Origin: JAFNAG01 sp963824985
GTDB lineage: Bacteria > Acidobacteriota > UBA6911
Length of the DNA stretch: 64,000 nt
Assembly: GCA_963824985.1 (NCBI GenBank)
Contig: CAWGRQ010000030.1
Coordinates: 69,875 to 133,874 of the forward strand
Direction: 5' to 3'
Below are positions 9,174 to 17,587 of the stretch, piece by piece (positions within the stretch are counted from its first letter, which is position 1; each line of letters opens with the position of its first letter). The notes under the pieces were generated by a model. It searched no databases. It was not told the origin of the DNA and saw only the letters and a program-made list of their open reading frames with translations. Made by a program: the position numbers and the translations under genes.

Positions 9174-9259
9174 ACGTACCTCCTCAGACATATCGTTCAC
9201 CTATCGTCAGAATTCCAGTCCCAGGCACGGGAGTCTCCGGCACATGATGGTTCGGCAGC

Positions 9260-11803
9260 TCACAGAAGCGCATGTCTTCGATAGAACCAGGACTTAACGG
9301 CCTGCACAACGAGAAGGTACGTCGCGGCCAATGCCGCAATCGCGCCCAACAGCGACAACGGCAGCGGGATAAATCCCAGCAAACTCCCAACCGGCGTGTA
9401 CGGCAGCGCCACGGCGACAGCGACGATCGCCAGCACGCCGATCATTAGCGGGCGGCCGGGACGGCTTTTGAACGGATTCCCTGCCGTCCTGATTACAAAC
9501 ACCACGAGCGTCTGGGTCGCCAGAGATTCCACGAACCAGCCGGTATGAAACAGCGGCGCATTCGTGGAAGCGTTGAACACCCAGAGCAGCACTCCAAACG
9601 TGAGAAAATCGTAGATAGAACTTATGGGACCGATGATCATCATGAACTGGCGAATGAATCCGATCTGCCAGCGCTTGGGCCGGTGCAGCAGGGCGGGATC
9701 GACATTGTCGCCGGGGATGCTGATCTGTGAAAAGTCGTACAGAAAGTTGTTCAGCAAGATCTGCGTCGGCAACATGGGCAGAAAGGGGAGGAAGAGCGAG
9801 GCCGCAGCCATGCTGAACATATTGCCGAAGTTCGAACTGGTGCCCATGATGATGTACTTCATGATGTTGGCGAAGCAGCGCCGACCTTCGATTACCCCGT
9901 CGTTCAAAACCGCCAGATCCTTTTCCAGCAGGATGATCTTCGCGGCATCCTTAGCCACGTCGACACCGTTCATGACGGAAATGCCTACATCCGCGGTGTG
10001 CAGCGATGGTGCATCGTTGATGCCGTCACCCCCGTACGCGACGACGTGCCCGCGTGCCTTGAGAGCGACGATGACCCGGTTCTTCTGCTCCGGGGACACG
10101 CGGGCGAAGATGGCGCCGTTCTCGGCCTGGTAGGCCAGAGCGGCATTATCCATCGTATCGACCTGATTCCCGATAAGAATGCGGTCCGACGGCAGCCCGA
10201 CGTCGTGGGCAATCTTCTGGGTCACGTACTGGTTGTCTCCGGTCATGATAACCACGGAGATGCCGTTCTGTTTCAGCGCCTCCAGAACGGCATGAACGCC
10301 TTCCTTGGGGGGGTCAAGGAATGCCGCGAACCCGGCCAGCATCATATCCCGCTCATCCGCCGGGGTGTAGACATCCCGCTTGTCCACTTTCAGCACGGCC
10401 ACCCCAAGGGTCCGGTAACCGTCGGCGCTCAACTTTTTGAAGTTCTCCTCCGCCACGGCGCGCCGGCTTTCATCGAATGGCTGGGGTGACCCATCGATGC
10501 TCACGGTTTGGCAGATGCCAAAGATACCTTCTGCCTCACCCTTGGTAATGAGGAGGTGCTCGTCATCATGTCGCACCACTACCGACAGGCGCTTGCGGTT
10601 GAAGTCGAAGGGGATCTCGTCCACCTTGACATATTCCACAATTTTTGGATGCTCGTGTTTCAACACGGCATCGTCCAGAGGGCTCTTGATGCCCGCTTCA
10701 AAGTAGCTGTTCAGATAAATGAGCCGCAGAACGTTGTCATCCGCCTTCCCCAGCATATCCACGTGCCGATCAAGCACGATCTCCCCTTCGGTCAGCGTGC
10801 CCGTCTTATCGCTGCAGAGGATCGTCACGCTGCCGAAATCCTCGATGGCCGCAAGTTGCTTGACCAGGACCTTTTTCCCGGTCATCCGCCTCGCCCCCTG
10901 GGCCAGGGTGACGGTGATGATCATGGGCATCATTTCAGGAGTCATCCCTACCGCCAGGGCGACTGCGAAGAGGAAGGACTCCACCAGCGGGCGGTGGAAA
11001 TAGAGGTTTACCAGCAGAACGAAAAGCACGAGCAGCATGATCACCCGGGTAATCATCAGCCCGAAGTGGCGTATGCCGCGGCCGAATTCCGTCTCCGGCG
11101 GCCTACCTGCCAAACGCTGTGCGATCGCTCCCAGGGCAGTACTTGGGCCTGTGCGTACGATGACGGCGGTGCCAAGCCCTGTCTGAACCGCAGTGCCCAG
11201 GAACACACTGTTGCTCGCGTCGGCAACACCGTGCTTCCCCCCCGGCAGATCGCGCGCGGACTTCTCGACGGGCAGCGACTCCCCGGTGAGCGCCGACTCG
11301 CGCACCTGCAGGTCTTTCACATCCAGCAGTCGTGCATCTGCCGGCACGAGGTCGCCCGCATTGAGCCTGACGACATCCCCTGGGACCAGCTCCGCAATCG
11401 GCAACTCCTGTTCCCGCCCATCGCGCATAACGGCAGCCGTCGTTGCTACCTGCTTCCGAATCTCTGCCACCGCATGTCGAGCCTGGAATTCCATGAAGAA
11501 GTTCAGCAGAACGCTGAGGAGGACTATGGCGATGATGATGAGTCCGCCAACCTGGTCCCCCAGTCCCAGGGATATGCCGCTGGCCACGAGCAGTATGACG
11601 ACGAGAGGATTGGCAAAGAGGCGAAGGAAGATGAGCAAGCCTGTGAAGCGCGACTCCTGGGCCATGCTGTTCGGGCCATACAGACGCAACCGCCGTTTCG
11701 CCTCGCCGGCGGTCAGCCCGGCCGGGGTCGCCCGCAGCAGTGGAAGAAGCTCCTGCAGCGGTTGGTCCCAGAAGCTATCGAGGTTCCTATCTCGCTTGTC
11801 CAT
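9260..11803 (-). CDS. mgtA: Magnesium-translocating P-type ATPase (P3B)
   Basis: An 847-residue inner-membrane ATPase that imports Mg2+. It shows an N-terminal cation-ATPase domain (LLRATPAGLTAGEAKRRL), the TGES loop of the actuator domain, the phosphorylation motif CSDKTGTLTEGE with Asp at residue 332, the nucleotide-binding domain, the hinge GDGINDAPSLHTADVGISV and a C-terminal bundle of six membrane segments. MgtA/MgtB features include the short N-terminal tail and FLPMLPTQILLNNFLYDFSQ. The ATG at 11803 is preferred; the longest reading uses a TTG 21 codons upstream. In enterobacteria mgtA is controlled by Mg2+ through PhoPQ and a leader; no such leader was recognised here. Confidence 0.93.
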   Translation of the reverse strand: MDKRDRNLDSFWDQPLQELLPLLRATPAGLTAGEAKRRLRLYGPNSMAQESRFTGLLIFLRLFANPLVVILLVASGISLGLGDQVGGLIIIAIVLLSVLLNFFMEFQARHAVAEIRKQVATTAAVMRDGREQELPIAELVPGDVVRLNAGDLVPADARLLDVKDLQVRESALTGESLPVEKSARDLPGGKHGVADASNSVFLGTAVQTGLGTAVIVRTGPSTALGAIAQRLAGRPPETEFGRGIRHFGLMITRVIMLLVLFVLLVNLYFHRPLVESFLFAVALAVGMTPEMMPMIITVTLAQGARRMTGKKVLVKQLAAIEDFGSVTILCSDKTGTLTEGEIVLDRHVDMLGKADDNVLRLIYLNSYFEAGIKSPLDDAVLKHEHPKIVEYVKVDEIPFDFNRKRLSVVVRHDDEHLLITKGEAEGIFGICQTVSIDGSPQPFDESRRAVAEENFKKLSADGYRTLGVAVLKVDKRDVYTPADERDMMLAGFAAFLDPPKEGVHAVLEALKQNGISVVIMTGDNQYVTQKIAHDVGLPSDRILIGNQVDTMDNAALAYQAENGAIFARVSPEQKNRVIVALKARGHVVAYGGDGINDAPSLHTADVGISVMNGVDVAKDAAKIILLEKDLAVLNDGVIEGRRCFANIMKYIIMGTSSNFGNMFSMAAASLFLPFLPMLPTQILLNNFLYDFSQISIPGDNVDPALLHRPKRWQIGFIRQFMMIIGPISSIYDFLTFGVLLWVFNASTNAPLFHTGWFVESLATQTLVVFVIRTAGNPFKSRPGRPLMIGVLAIVAVAVALPYTPVGSLLGFIPLPLSLLGAIAALAATYLLVVQAVKSWFYRRHALL

Positions 11804-11999
11804 GCAGGCTACTCCCGTCGCTGCCGGAATAAAGCATGCCCCTGATTTCACAGCCGCGGCGAGCAATAGTGAACAGCGTTGCGTTCAATTTTGAACAGTT
11901 TCTATTCTGGAAATCGACCAGGGCCATCAATCGGAGTCCATCGATTCCGGGCAGGATGCAATTGCGGCGGGGCGGGAGCAAGGGATGGAATCGGCGCTC

Positions 12000-12232
12000 G
12001 AAGGCACCATCCAGGAAGAGATCGAGCGCGTGAGAATCACCGCGCATCTGTTCCGGTTCGTATACGGCAAGCCGCTCTGGGCCTGCAAGTTTGACGAAAA
12101 AGCCACCGACCTATTCGACTTCCAGAACTCGATCGCGGTCCGCCTGGGGGCCGCCTTCGCCCCACGGCTGCACGGGAAGCATCAAGCAAATCTTGCGGCG
12201 CTATCGCCCCACACGGAGACCCGAGATAGAGC
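12000..12232 (+). pseudogene. Remnant of a FlgO/TolB-N-type domain from a TPR or cyclase-like regulator
   Basis: An internal fragment without a start. In one frame it reads VRITAHLFRFVYGKPLWACKFDEK and then TDLFDFQNSIAVRLGAA. This closely follows the consensus found downstream of winged-helix, kinase or adenylate-cyclase domains in TPR regulators: vrvtaqLvr..dGkpLWaekFDek.tDiFavqdsIa.rva.aL. The expected continuation (kqrL.kRYt) appears in a different frame near 12190, so the fragment is frameshifted as well as truncated. It overlaps the 3' end of the small membrane protein gene on the other strand. It is probably gene debris. Confidence 0.5.
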
Positions 12233-12392
12233 TAAAAAGCCCAAAGACGTTCAGGAGCCACAGAACCACGGCGATAACCACTACCGCATTCAGGATCCCT
12301 TTGATGGAACGCTGCATGGGTATGTAGTTGTTAACCAGCCAAAGAAGAACTCCAATCACGATCAGGATCACCACGAGTTGAATCAAGGGCAT
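12201..12392 (-). CDS. Small two-helix membrane protein (Thivi_2564-like)
   Basis: A 63-residue protein. The start at 12392 follows GAGAGGTGCGTC; a longer in-frame ORF upstream lacks a site and is dropped. It consists almost entirely of two hydrophobic helices, LIQLVVILIVIGVLLWLVN and LNAVVVIAVVLWLLNVFGLF, joined by the short loop NYIPMQRSIKGI. This arrangement (MPLI..., LLWLVN..IPM, ILN.VVVI.VVLWLLN.FG) is that of a widespread small bacterial membrane protein family of unknown function. A gene this short and AT/GC-neutral is easily missed, but the family pattern makes it credible. Confidence 0.75.
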   Translation of the reverse strand: MPLIQLVVILIVIGVLLWLVNNYIPMQRSIKGILNAVVVIAVVLWLLNVFGLFSSISGLRVGR

Positions 12393-12572
12393 GACGCACC
12401 TCTCTGAATACTGTGTTCTCGGAGCAGGCCTGGGTGGCCGCCCCTTCTGACATCCGCCTCTCACCAGGTTGCGATTGAGAACCAGCGGCACATTTCTTAT
12501 ACCTTGGAGGTGATGCGCGTGTCAGGTCAGTATGGCTCACACGTGTGATCAAAATTGCTCACCCCATGAATG

Positions 12573-12736
12573 GTAATTGTTTAGCCAAATCAAATGGATG
12601 AAGAAGCAAAACGCAAAGACGCAAAGGCGCAGGGGCGCAAAGATCGACACTGAGCAACAGGCGTGGGCGCAGCGCTTCGCGCTGGCGCATCCTTGCGTCT
12701 TTGCGTTCTGCTGTTCAGCATCGGCTAAACAGATGC
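12573..12736 (-). mobile_element. MITE-like element, copy B (short form, 8-bp target duplication)
   Basis: A 164-bp copy in the opposite orientation to copy A: it begins GTAATTGTTTAGCC and ends GGCTAAACAGATGC. Perfect 8-bp direct repeats CATGAATG flank it at 12565-12572 and 12737-12744. The central 32-bp stem region is missing, with the CGCAAAG arms joined directly, so it is a deletion derivative. It lies 84 bp upstream of the reverse transcriptase start, in the position where that gene's promoter or a leader RNA would be. Confidence 0.85.
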
Positions 12737-12827
12737 CATGAATGAAGCAGGCTCGGCAATCTGCTATCGCCGGCGGTCCTTCTCGCGTTACAATGCGTAG
12801 ATCTCCTCTTCCCCGACGGAGGCCGCC

Positions 12828-14498
12828 ATGAAGACAACGCTGAAGGGACATTCCCTCGATTGGGCGCTCATCCACATTTGCCGATACTGCGATAGCGACC
12901 TGTTTCCGCGCATGTTTGAATTCAACGTCATCCGCTGGAACTGGAGCGAGGTCAAGGAACGGATGCTCGCGGTCAACATGGAAACATACGAGCCGCGGCC
13001 GCCTCAGATCCGCTTTGCCCCCAAACTCACCGGCGCCCAGCGGATCGTACACCGGCTCGATCCGATCGATTCATTGATATACACGGCCATGGTGTATGAA
13101 ATCCATGAAGCCATGGAGAAGACCCGCAAACCCGAATCGCCGGTCCCCGCCACGCTCCTGATCCACACCGATTCCGACGGCTCCTTTTTCCAAACGGCTC
13201 GAGATGCTTGGCAGCAGCACACCGCGCGAATCGAAAGGCTCGCCCGATCCTATCCGGACGGCCATGTTCTGATGGCGGATATCTTCGATTTTTTCGGGCA
13301 GATCCAGCCGCGGCGGCTGGCAGGGGTCCTTGCGGAAGTACCCGGGTGTAACGCAAAACTCGCCCGGAACCTCATACATTTCCTTTACGCATTGTGCCCG
13401 GCGTCAGGCCGCGGCATCCCGATCGGTCCCGCCGCAAGCACCGTCCTCTCCGAGGTCATCATGGAATCCATCGAACGCAGGATCGTGGCTTCCACGAGTG
13501 ACTTCGCCCGCTGGGGAGATGATCTGCGCGTTTTCTTTTCCACACGCGAGGAGGCGCAAAAGGCGCTGGGTGAATGGAGTTCCTACCTGCACACGACCTA
13601 TGAGATGATTTTCGCCCTCGATAAGACGCGGGTGATCCCGGTGCCGGAGTTTATGGGGCGTCATTTCAGGGGGCTCCCGGAAGAGACTGTCGCGGCGGGT
13701 CCTGCAGAGGCTCGCTTGAGCCGGGCAGTCGGGGACGGCAGCGGCATAATTCCTCATCACTATGCGTGGGGGACCTCAGCGGTCCCGGAAACACGGCCGG
13801 CGAGCGTCTACCGGCTGTTGCAGTCGCTGCCTGAATTTGAAACGACCGCAGCGGTGTACCTGCATCACTTCCACAAGGCGCTGGCGGGAAGACCGCCCGA
13901 TATGCTGACCGTGAAGCGCATCATGCGCAAGGCCGCCGCCTACCGGATTCGTTCGATTCTTCCCGGGGTTCTCGAGCATTTCGACCGTCTGATGCCGGTG
14001 ATTCGCGAAGCCGGGACCTACTTGAGAGCGGTACTGGATGATGAGGAAGTGAGCTCGCACGCGGTGCCCCTGCGCCGGATCTGGGAGAGCAGCCTGCAGG
14101 GCAGTTCCTACTTTCACGACTGGATGTGCCATGTAATGACCCATCCCGGCTTCAATCAAATCCGACTCCCGGAGGATTACAGTTCGGTGGTCGGGATCAG
14201 GAATCAGGCCTTAATCGCCCTGCGGCGGCACGATATCGATTGGGTGCATCGCCATGTTGCCCACATGGAAACCATGGATCCATGGGATCGGCATGCGGTT
14301 CTCCATTCATGCGCCATGTTGCCCGAGGGGGAACGGGAGCGTGTGGCCGGAGCGGCGCTGGCTGCCGGGGACCTCGTGGAACTATCTCTCGCCCGGCATC
14401 TCCAATCGCTTTCGAGTCGAAAAACCAGTCCCGGCGGCGGCCGCTCCGACATCAAGGGTCCCGACAATTATCCCTCGTACGGCGACAAACCGGCCTAG
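12828..14498 (+). CDS. Reverse transcriptase with C-terminal helical domain (defence-associated type candidate)
   Basis: A 556-residue protein; ATG preceded by CGGAGG. Residues about 60-240 form an RT palm: fingers-like RIVHRLDPIDSLIYTAM, motif A HVLMADIFDFFGQI with catalytic Asp151, motif B GIPIGPAASTVL at 196, and motif C FARWGDDLRVFF with Asp231-Asp232. Motif C has Trp where most RTs have Tyr or Phe. Residues about 300-530 are alpha-helical, without the maturase, HNH or thumb-X sequences of group II introns. Palm plus long helical C-terminus is the architecture of AbiA/AbiK/Abi-P2 and other 'UG'/DRT phage-defence RTs. No msr-msd, template/variable repeat or Avd gene was seen nearby. A defence role is inferred from domain layout, not shown. 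Confidence 0.82.
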   Translation: MKTTLKGHSLDWALIHICRYCDSDLFPRMFEFNVIRWNWSEVKERMLAVNMETYEPRPPQIRFAPKLTGAQRIVHRLDPIDSLIYTAMVYEIHEAMEKTRKPESPVPATLLIHTDSDGSFFQTARDAWQQHTARIERLARSYPDGHVLMADIFDFFGQIQPRRLAGVLAEVPGCNAKLARNLIHFLYALCPASGRGIPIGPAASTVLSEVIMESIERRIVASTSDFARWGDDLRVFFSTREEAQKALGEWSSYLHTTYEMIFALDKTRVIPVPEFMGRHFRGLPEETVAAGPAEARLSRAVGDGSGIIPHHYAWGTSAVPETRPASVYRLLQSLPEFETTAAVYLHHFHKALAGRPPDMLTVKRIMRKAAAYRIRSILPGVLEHFDRLMPVIREAGTYLRAVLDDEEVSSHAVPLRRIWESSLQGSSYFHDWMCHVMTHPGFNQIRLPEDYSSVVGIRNQALIALRRHDIDWVHRHVAHMETMDPWDRHAVLHSCAMLPEGERERVAGAALAAGDLVELSLARHLQSLSSRKTSPGGGRSDIKGPDNYPSYGDKPA

Positions 14499-14506
14499 CC
14501 GGTTTT
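14487..14506 (+). terminator. Intrinsic terminator overlapping the reverse transcriptase stop codon
   Basis: AAACCGGC pairs with GCCGGTTT around a 3-nt loop (8-bp stem), followed by TTTTATT. The loop contains part of the TAG stop codon at 14496-14498, so the hairpin lies across the end of the gene. Confidence 0.6.
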
Positions 14507-14673
14507 ATTCATGAGTCGAGAATCGCAACACACCCCGGGACACGGAACGGCACAGTCGAACACGGACTGCCTCCGTGCGCAGGGATTCTGTCCGGCTGGT
14601 ATCGGCGACGGCTGAGTAGTAATATTCGCTTTTTGCCGCTCTGTCACCTGATTTCCGATTGCGGAGGCGATTC

Positions 14674-17502
14674 ATGAAGCACTCAACACTTCTCATCAAG
14701 ATCCAAATCGTTCTGATGCTGGCGCTCGCTCTTTCGATTACGGCATGCGGGCAAGGTGAACCTGTCGCATCGAAATTCCCCACGCTCAAATTCGAAACCT
14801 TCAAACTGGCAAACGGGCTCCAGGTGATTCTCAGCGCGGATCACCGACTGCCTCTGGTTGCGGTGGACCTGTGGTATCACGTGGGGCCGGCCAACGAGCG
14901 GCCGGGGCGCACCGGGTTTGCGCACCTCTTTGAACACATGATGTTCCAGGGTTCGAAGCATGCGGGAGATAAGCCGTTCCAGGTCCTGGAGACCGCGGGG
15001 GCCACGGAAATCAACGGCACGACCGATTTCGACCGTACCAATTATTTCGAGACCATGCCCGCCGGCCAACTGGAACTGGCGCTCTGGCTTGAGAGCGACC
15101 GCATGGGCTGGCTCCTGGACAAGCTGGATCAGGGCAAGCTTGCCAATCAGATCGATGTCGTGCGCAATGAACGGCGCCAGGGCGAGAACTCCCCATATTC
15201 GCTGGTCGAGGAAGAACTGTTCCATCAGCTTTTCCCGAAAACGCATCCCTATTACGCCAGCGTGATCGGGTCGCACGCGGACATAGAATCGGCGGAACTG
15301 AACGATGTGCGCGACTTTTTCACACAATATTACACTCCCAACAACGCCAGCCTGGCGATCGTCGGTGATTACGACCCCGGCACGATCAGGGGCCTGGTTG
15401 AAAAATACTTCGGCCCCATTCCCGCCGGGCCGACAGTGCCCAGGATCGACGCCGTGACACCGCCGATTACCCAGGAGCGGCGCGTCACGGTAACCGACAA
15501 GGTACAATTACCGCGCGTATACATGGCCTGGATCACCGCGCCCATTTACAAGCCGGGGGACGCGGAAGCCGATCTTTTGGCGCGCATTCTGGGCGGTGGA
15601 AAATCGAGTCGCCTTTATAAAAGGCTGGTATACGAAAAACAGATTGCCCAGGATGTGAGCGCTTCCCAATACTCGCTCATTCTTGGTTCGGTATTTCAGA
15701 TCACGGCAACCGCGCGGCCGGGGGTCAAGCCGGAAGATCTGGAGAAGGCGGTCGCAGAGGAATTGAGCGCTATCCAGAAGGACGGTCCCGGCGCGGCGGA
15801 AATGGAACGCGCGCGCAACACCATCCAGACCGGCATCATCCGTGGCCTGCAGACGCTTGGCGGATTCGGGGGCGTGGCTGATGTGCTCAATCAGTACAAC
15901 CACTACCTCGGCGAGCCAGGCTATCTGTCGAAGGACCTGGAACGGTACGAAAAAGCGACTCCGGCGGCGGTGCAGAAGGTGGCCATGACACTGACGCGCG
16001 ATTCGCGAGTCGTGGTGTATGGAGTCCCCGGGGAAAAGGTGATCCAGGACGTGCCGAAGAAGCCCGAGCCCAAGATTACGGCGCAGAATCTCCCGGGAGG
16101 TCCCACCGGCGATGAATGGCGCAATACTCCCCCGGCACCGGGCAAGACCGGCACGATAAGCCTGCCGGTGCCCGTAGAGTTCACACTCCCCAACGGCCTG
16201 ACCGTCCTTCTGATGGAACAGCACAACCTGCCCGTCTTCACCGCCGAACTGGCGGTGCTGCGCGGCAGCGACACCAATCCGATCTCCCGGCCGGGCCTGG
16301 CTTCGTTTACCGCTGCCATGCTGACCGAGGGAACCCATAAGCGATCGTCCCCGCAACTGGCGGAAGAAATCGCGCAGATCGGCGCCTCCCTGACTACCAA
16401 TTCCACTATGGACGCCAGCTTCATTGTCGGTGGCGCTCTGACCGGCAATGCCGACCGGTTGTTCGAGTTGCTTTCCGACGTCGCCTTGAATCCAGCCTTT
16501 CCTGAGGAGGAGATCGCCCGGGTTCGCCAGCGCCGGCTCACTGCGCTCGTGCAGCAGGCCGACAATCCCAGCAGCCTGGCCAGCAGGATCGCATATCGGG
16601 AGGTCTACGGGGAAAAGAGCCCGTATGGTTACCTGGAAAGCGGCACCAGGGAGTCCACCGAGGCCACCACCCGTGACGACATGACGCGGTTCTATCAGGA
16701 TGGCTTTGGGCCGAAAAACTCCGCGCTGGTGGTCGCCGGCGACATTACCCAGGAGCAGCTGAAAACGCTGGCCGGGAAATACTTCGGCGCATGGGCGGTG
16801 GGAGCGCTCACCTCGCAGGCGCCTGACGTCGCCGCCGCCCAAACACGCCGGATCGTGATCGCCGACAAGCCGCGCGCGCCGCAGAGCGTGCTCATCATCG
16901 GCCAGGTGGGTCTGGCGCGCAGCCATCCGGATTACGTCCCGGTCAGCATCATGAACGATATCCTTGGCGGACTGTTCTCCAGCCGCATCAATCTCAACCT
17001 GCGCGAGGCCCACGGTTATACCTATGGAGCCTCCTCCATGTTCCTGTTCCGCCGCGGACCCGGACCATTCCTGGTTTTTACCATGGTCCGCACGGATGTC
17101 ACCGCTGCATCCGTCAAGGAGATCTTTTCCGAACTGGAGAAAATCCGCAATTCCCAGGTCGAGCCTAAAGAGCTGGCCATGGCCAAGGAAAGCAGGGTCC
17201 GCGGCCTTACCGGCATCTTCGAGACCATGGAGCAGACCGCCGGCACCCTGGCGAATCTTTTCATTTACAACCTGCCGCTCGACTATTACCGGCAGCTGCC
17301 GCAGAAGATCGAGGGGACCGAGGCCGCCGCCGTGCAGCGGGTGGCACGGGAGAACCTGGCGCCGGAGAGAATGGTCATTGTAGCCGTCGGCGATCGCGCG
17401 CGGATCGAGCCGGAGTTGAAGAAGCTCGGCTTGGGTCCGATTATTGCCCTGGATGCCGAGGGGAAGCCGCTGGCCCAACCCCGAACGTCGCCGGGGAAAT
17501 AA
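14674..17502 (+). CDS. M16 family zinc peptidase lipoprotein (two-domain)
   Basis: A 942-residue protein; ATG at 14674 after TTGCGGAGGCG. A signal with a lipobox (LSITAC, Cys25) indicates an outer- or inner-membrane-anchored lipoprotein. The first M16 domain has the inverted zinc motif HLFEHMMF (His84, Glu87, His88). The second half (from about residue 500, VEFTLPNGLTVLLMEQHNLP) repeats the fold but has TAAMLTEG in place of the metal site, so it is the usual inactive partner domain. This pairing matches PqqL-like and processing-peptidase-like bacterial M16 proteins that degrade peptides in the periplasm. A secreted hypothetical protein and an S9 peptidase follow on the same strand. Confidence 0.92.
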   Translation: MKHSTLLIKIQIVLMLALALSITACGQGEPVASKFPTLKFETFKLANGLQVILSADHRLPLVAVDLWYHVGPANERPGRTGFAHLFEHMMFQGSKHAGDKPFQVLETAGATEINGTTDFDRTNYFETMPAGQLELALWLESDRMGWLLDKLDQGKLANQIDVVRNERRQGENSPYSLVEEELFHQLFPKTHPYYASVIGSHADIESAELNDVRDFFTQYYTPNNASLAIVGDYDPGTIRGLVEKYFGPIPAGPTVPRIDAVTPPITQERRVTVTDKVQLPRVYMAWITAPIYKPGDAEADLLARILGGGKSSRLYKRLVYEKQIAQDVSASQYSLILGSVFQITATARPGVKPEDLEKAVAEELSAIQKDGPGAAEMERARNTIQTGIIRGLQTLGGFGGVADVLNQYNHYLGEPGYLSKDLERYEKATPAAVQKVAMTLTRDSRVVVYGVPGEKVIQDVPKKPEPKITAQNLPGGPTGDEWRNTPPAPGKTGTISLPVPVEFTLPNGLTVLLMEQHNLPVFTAELAVLRGSDTNPISRPGLASFTAAMLTEGTHKRSSPQLAEEIAQIGASLTTNSTMDASFIVGGALTGNADRLFELLSDVALNPAFPEEEIARVRQRRLTALVQQADNPSSLASRIAYREVYGEKSPYGYLESGTRESTEATTRDDMTRFYQDGFGPKNSALVVAGDITQEQLKTLAGKYFGAWAVGALTSQAPDVAAAQTRRIVIADKPRAPQSVLIIGQVGLARSHPDYVPVSIMNDILGGLFSSRINLNLREAHGYTYGASSMFLFRRGPGPFLVFTMVRTDVTAASVKEIFSELEKIRNSQVEPKELAMAKESRVRGLTGIFETMEQTAGTLANLFIYNLPLDYYRQLPQKIEGTEAAAVQRVARENLAPERMVIVAVGDRARIEPELKKLGLGPIIALDAEGKPLAQPRTSPGK

Positions 17503-17587
17503 TGGCGGGTGGCGTTTCCGGTGCGCGTCCGATCCGGGCTACGGCAGGAACAATCAAGTATATGCGGCGCTTCCATGGGCCGATAGG

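Noticed and set aside
10508..11845. 445-codon plus-strand ORF opposite mgtA
   Set aside because: Antisense shadow; His/Gln/Arg-rich composition typical of reverse frames.
12573..14700. Retron, group II intron or diversity-generating retroelement for the RT
   Set aside because: No msr-msd-like inverted repeats, no intron domain V or maturase/HNH region, and no template/variable repeat pair or Avd gene were seen around it.
15508..17478. 656-codon minus-strand ORF opposite the M16 peptidase
   Set aside because: Shadow of the codon bias of the real gene; the plus-strand protein has clear M16 motifs and a lipoprotein signal.
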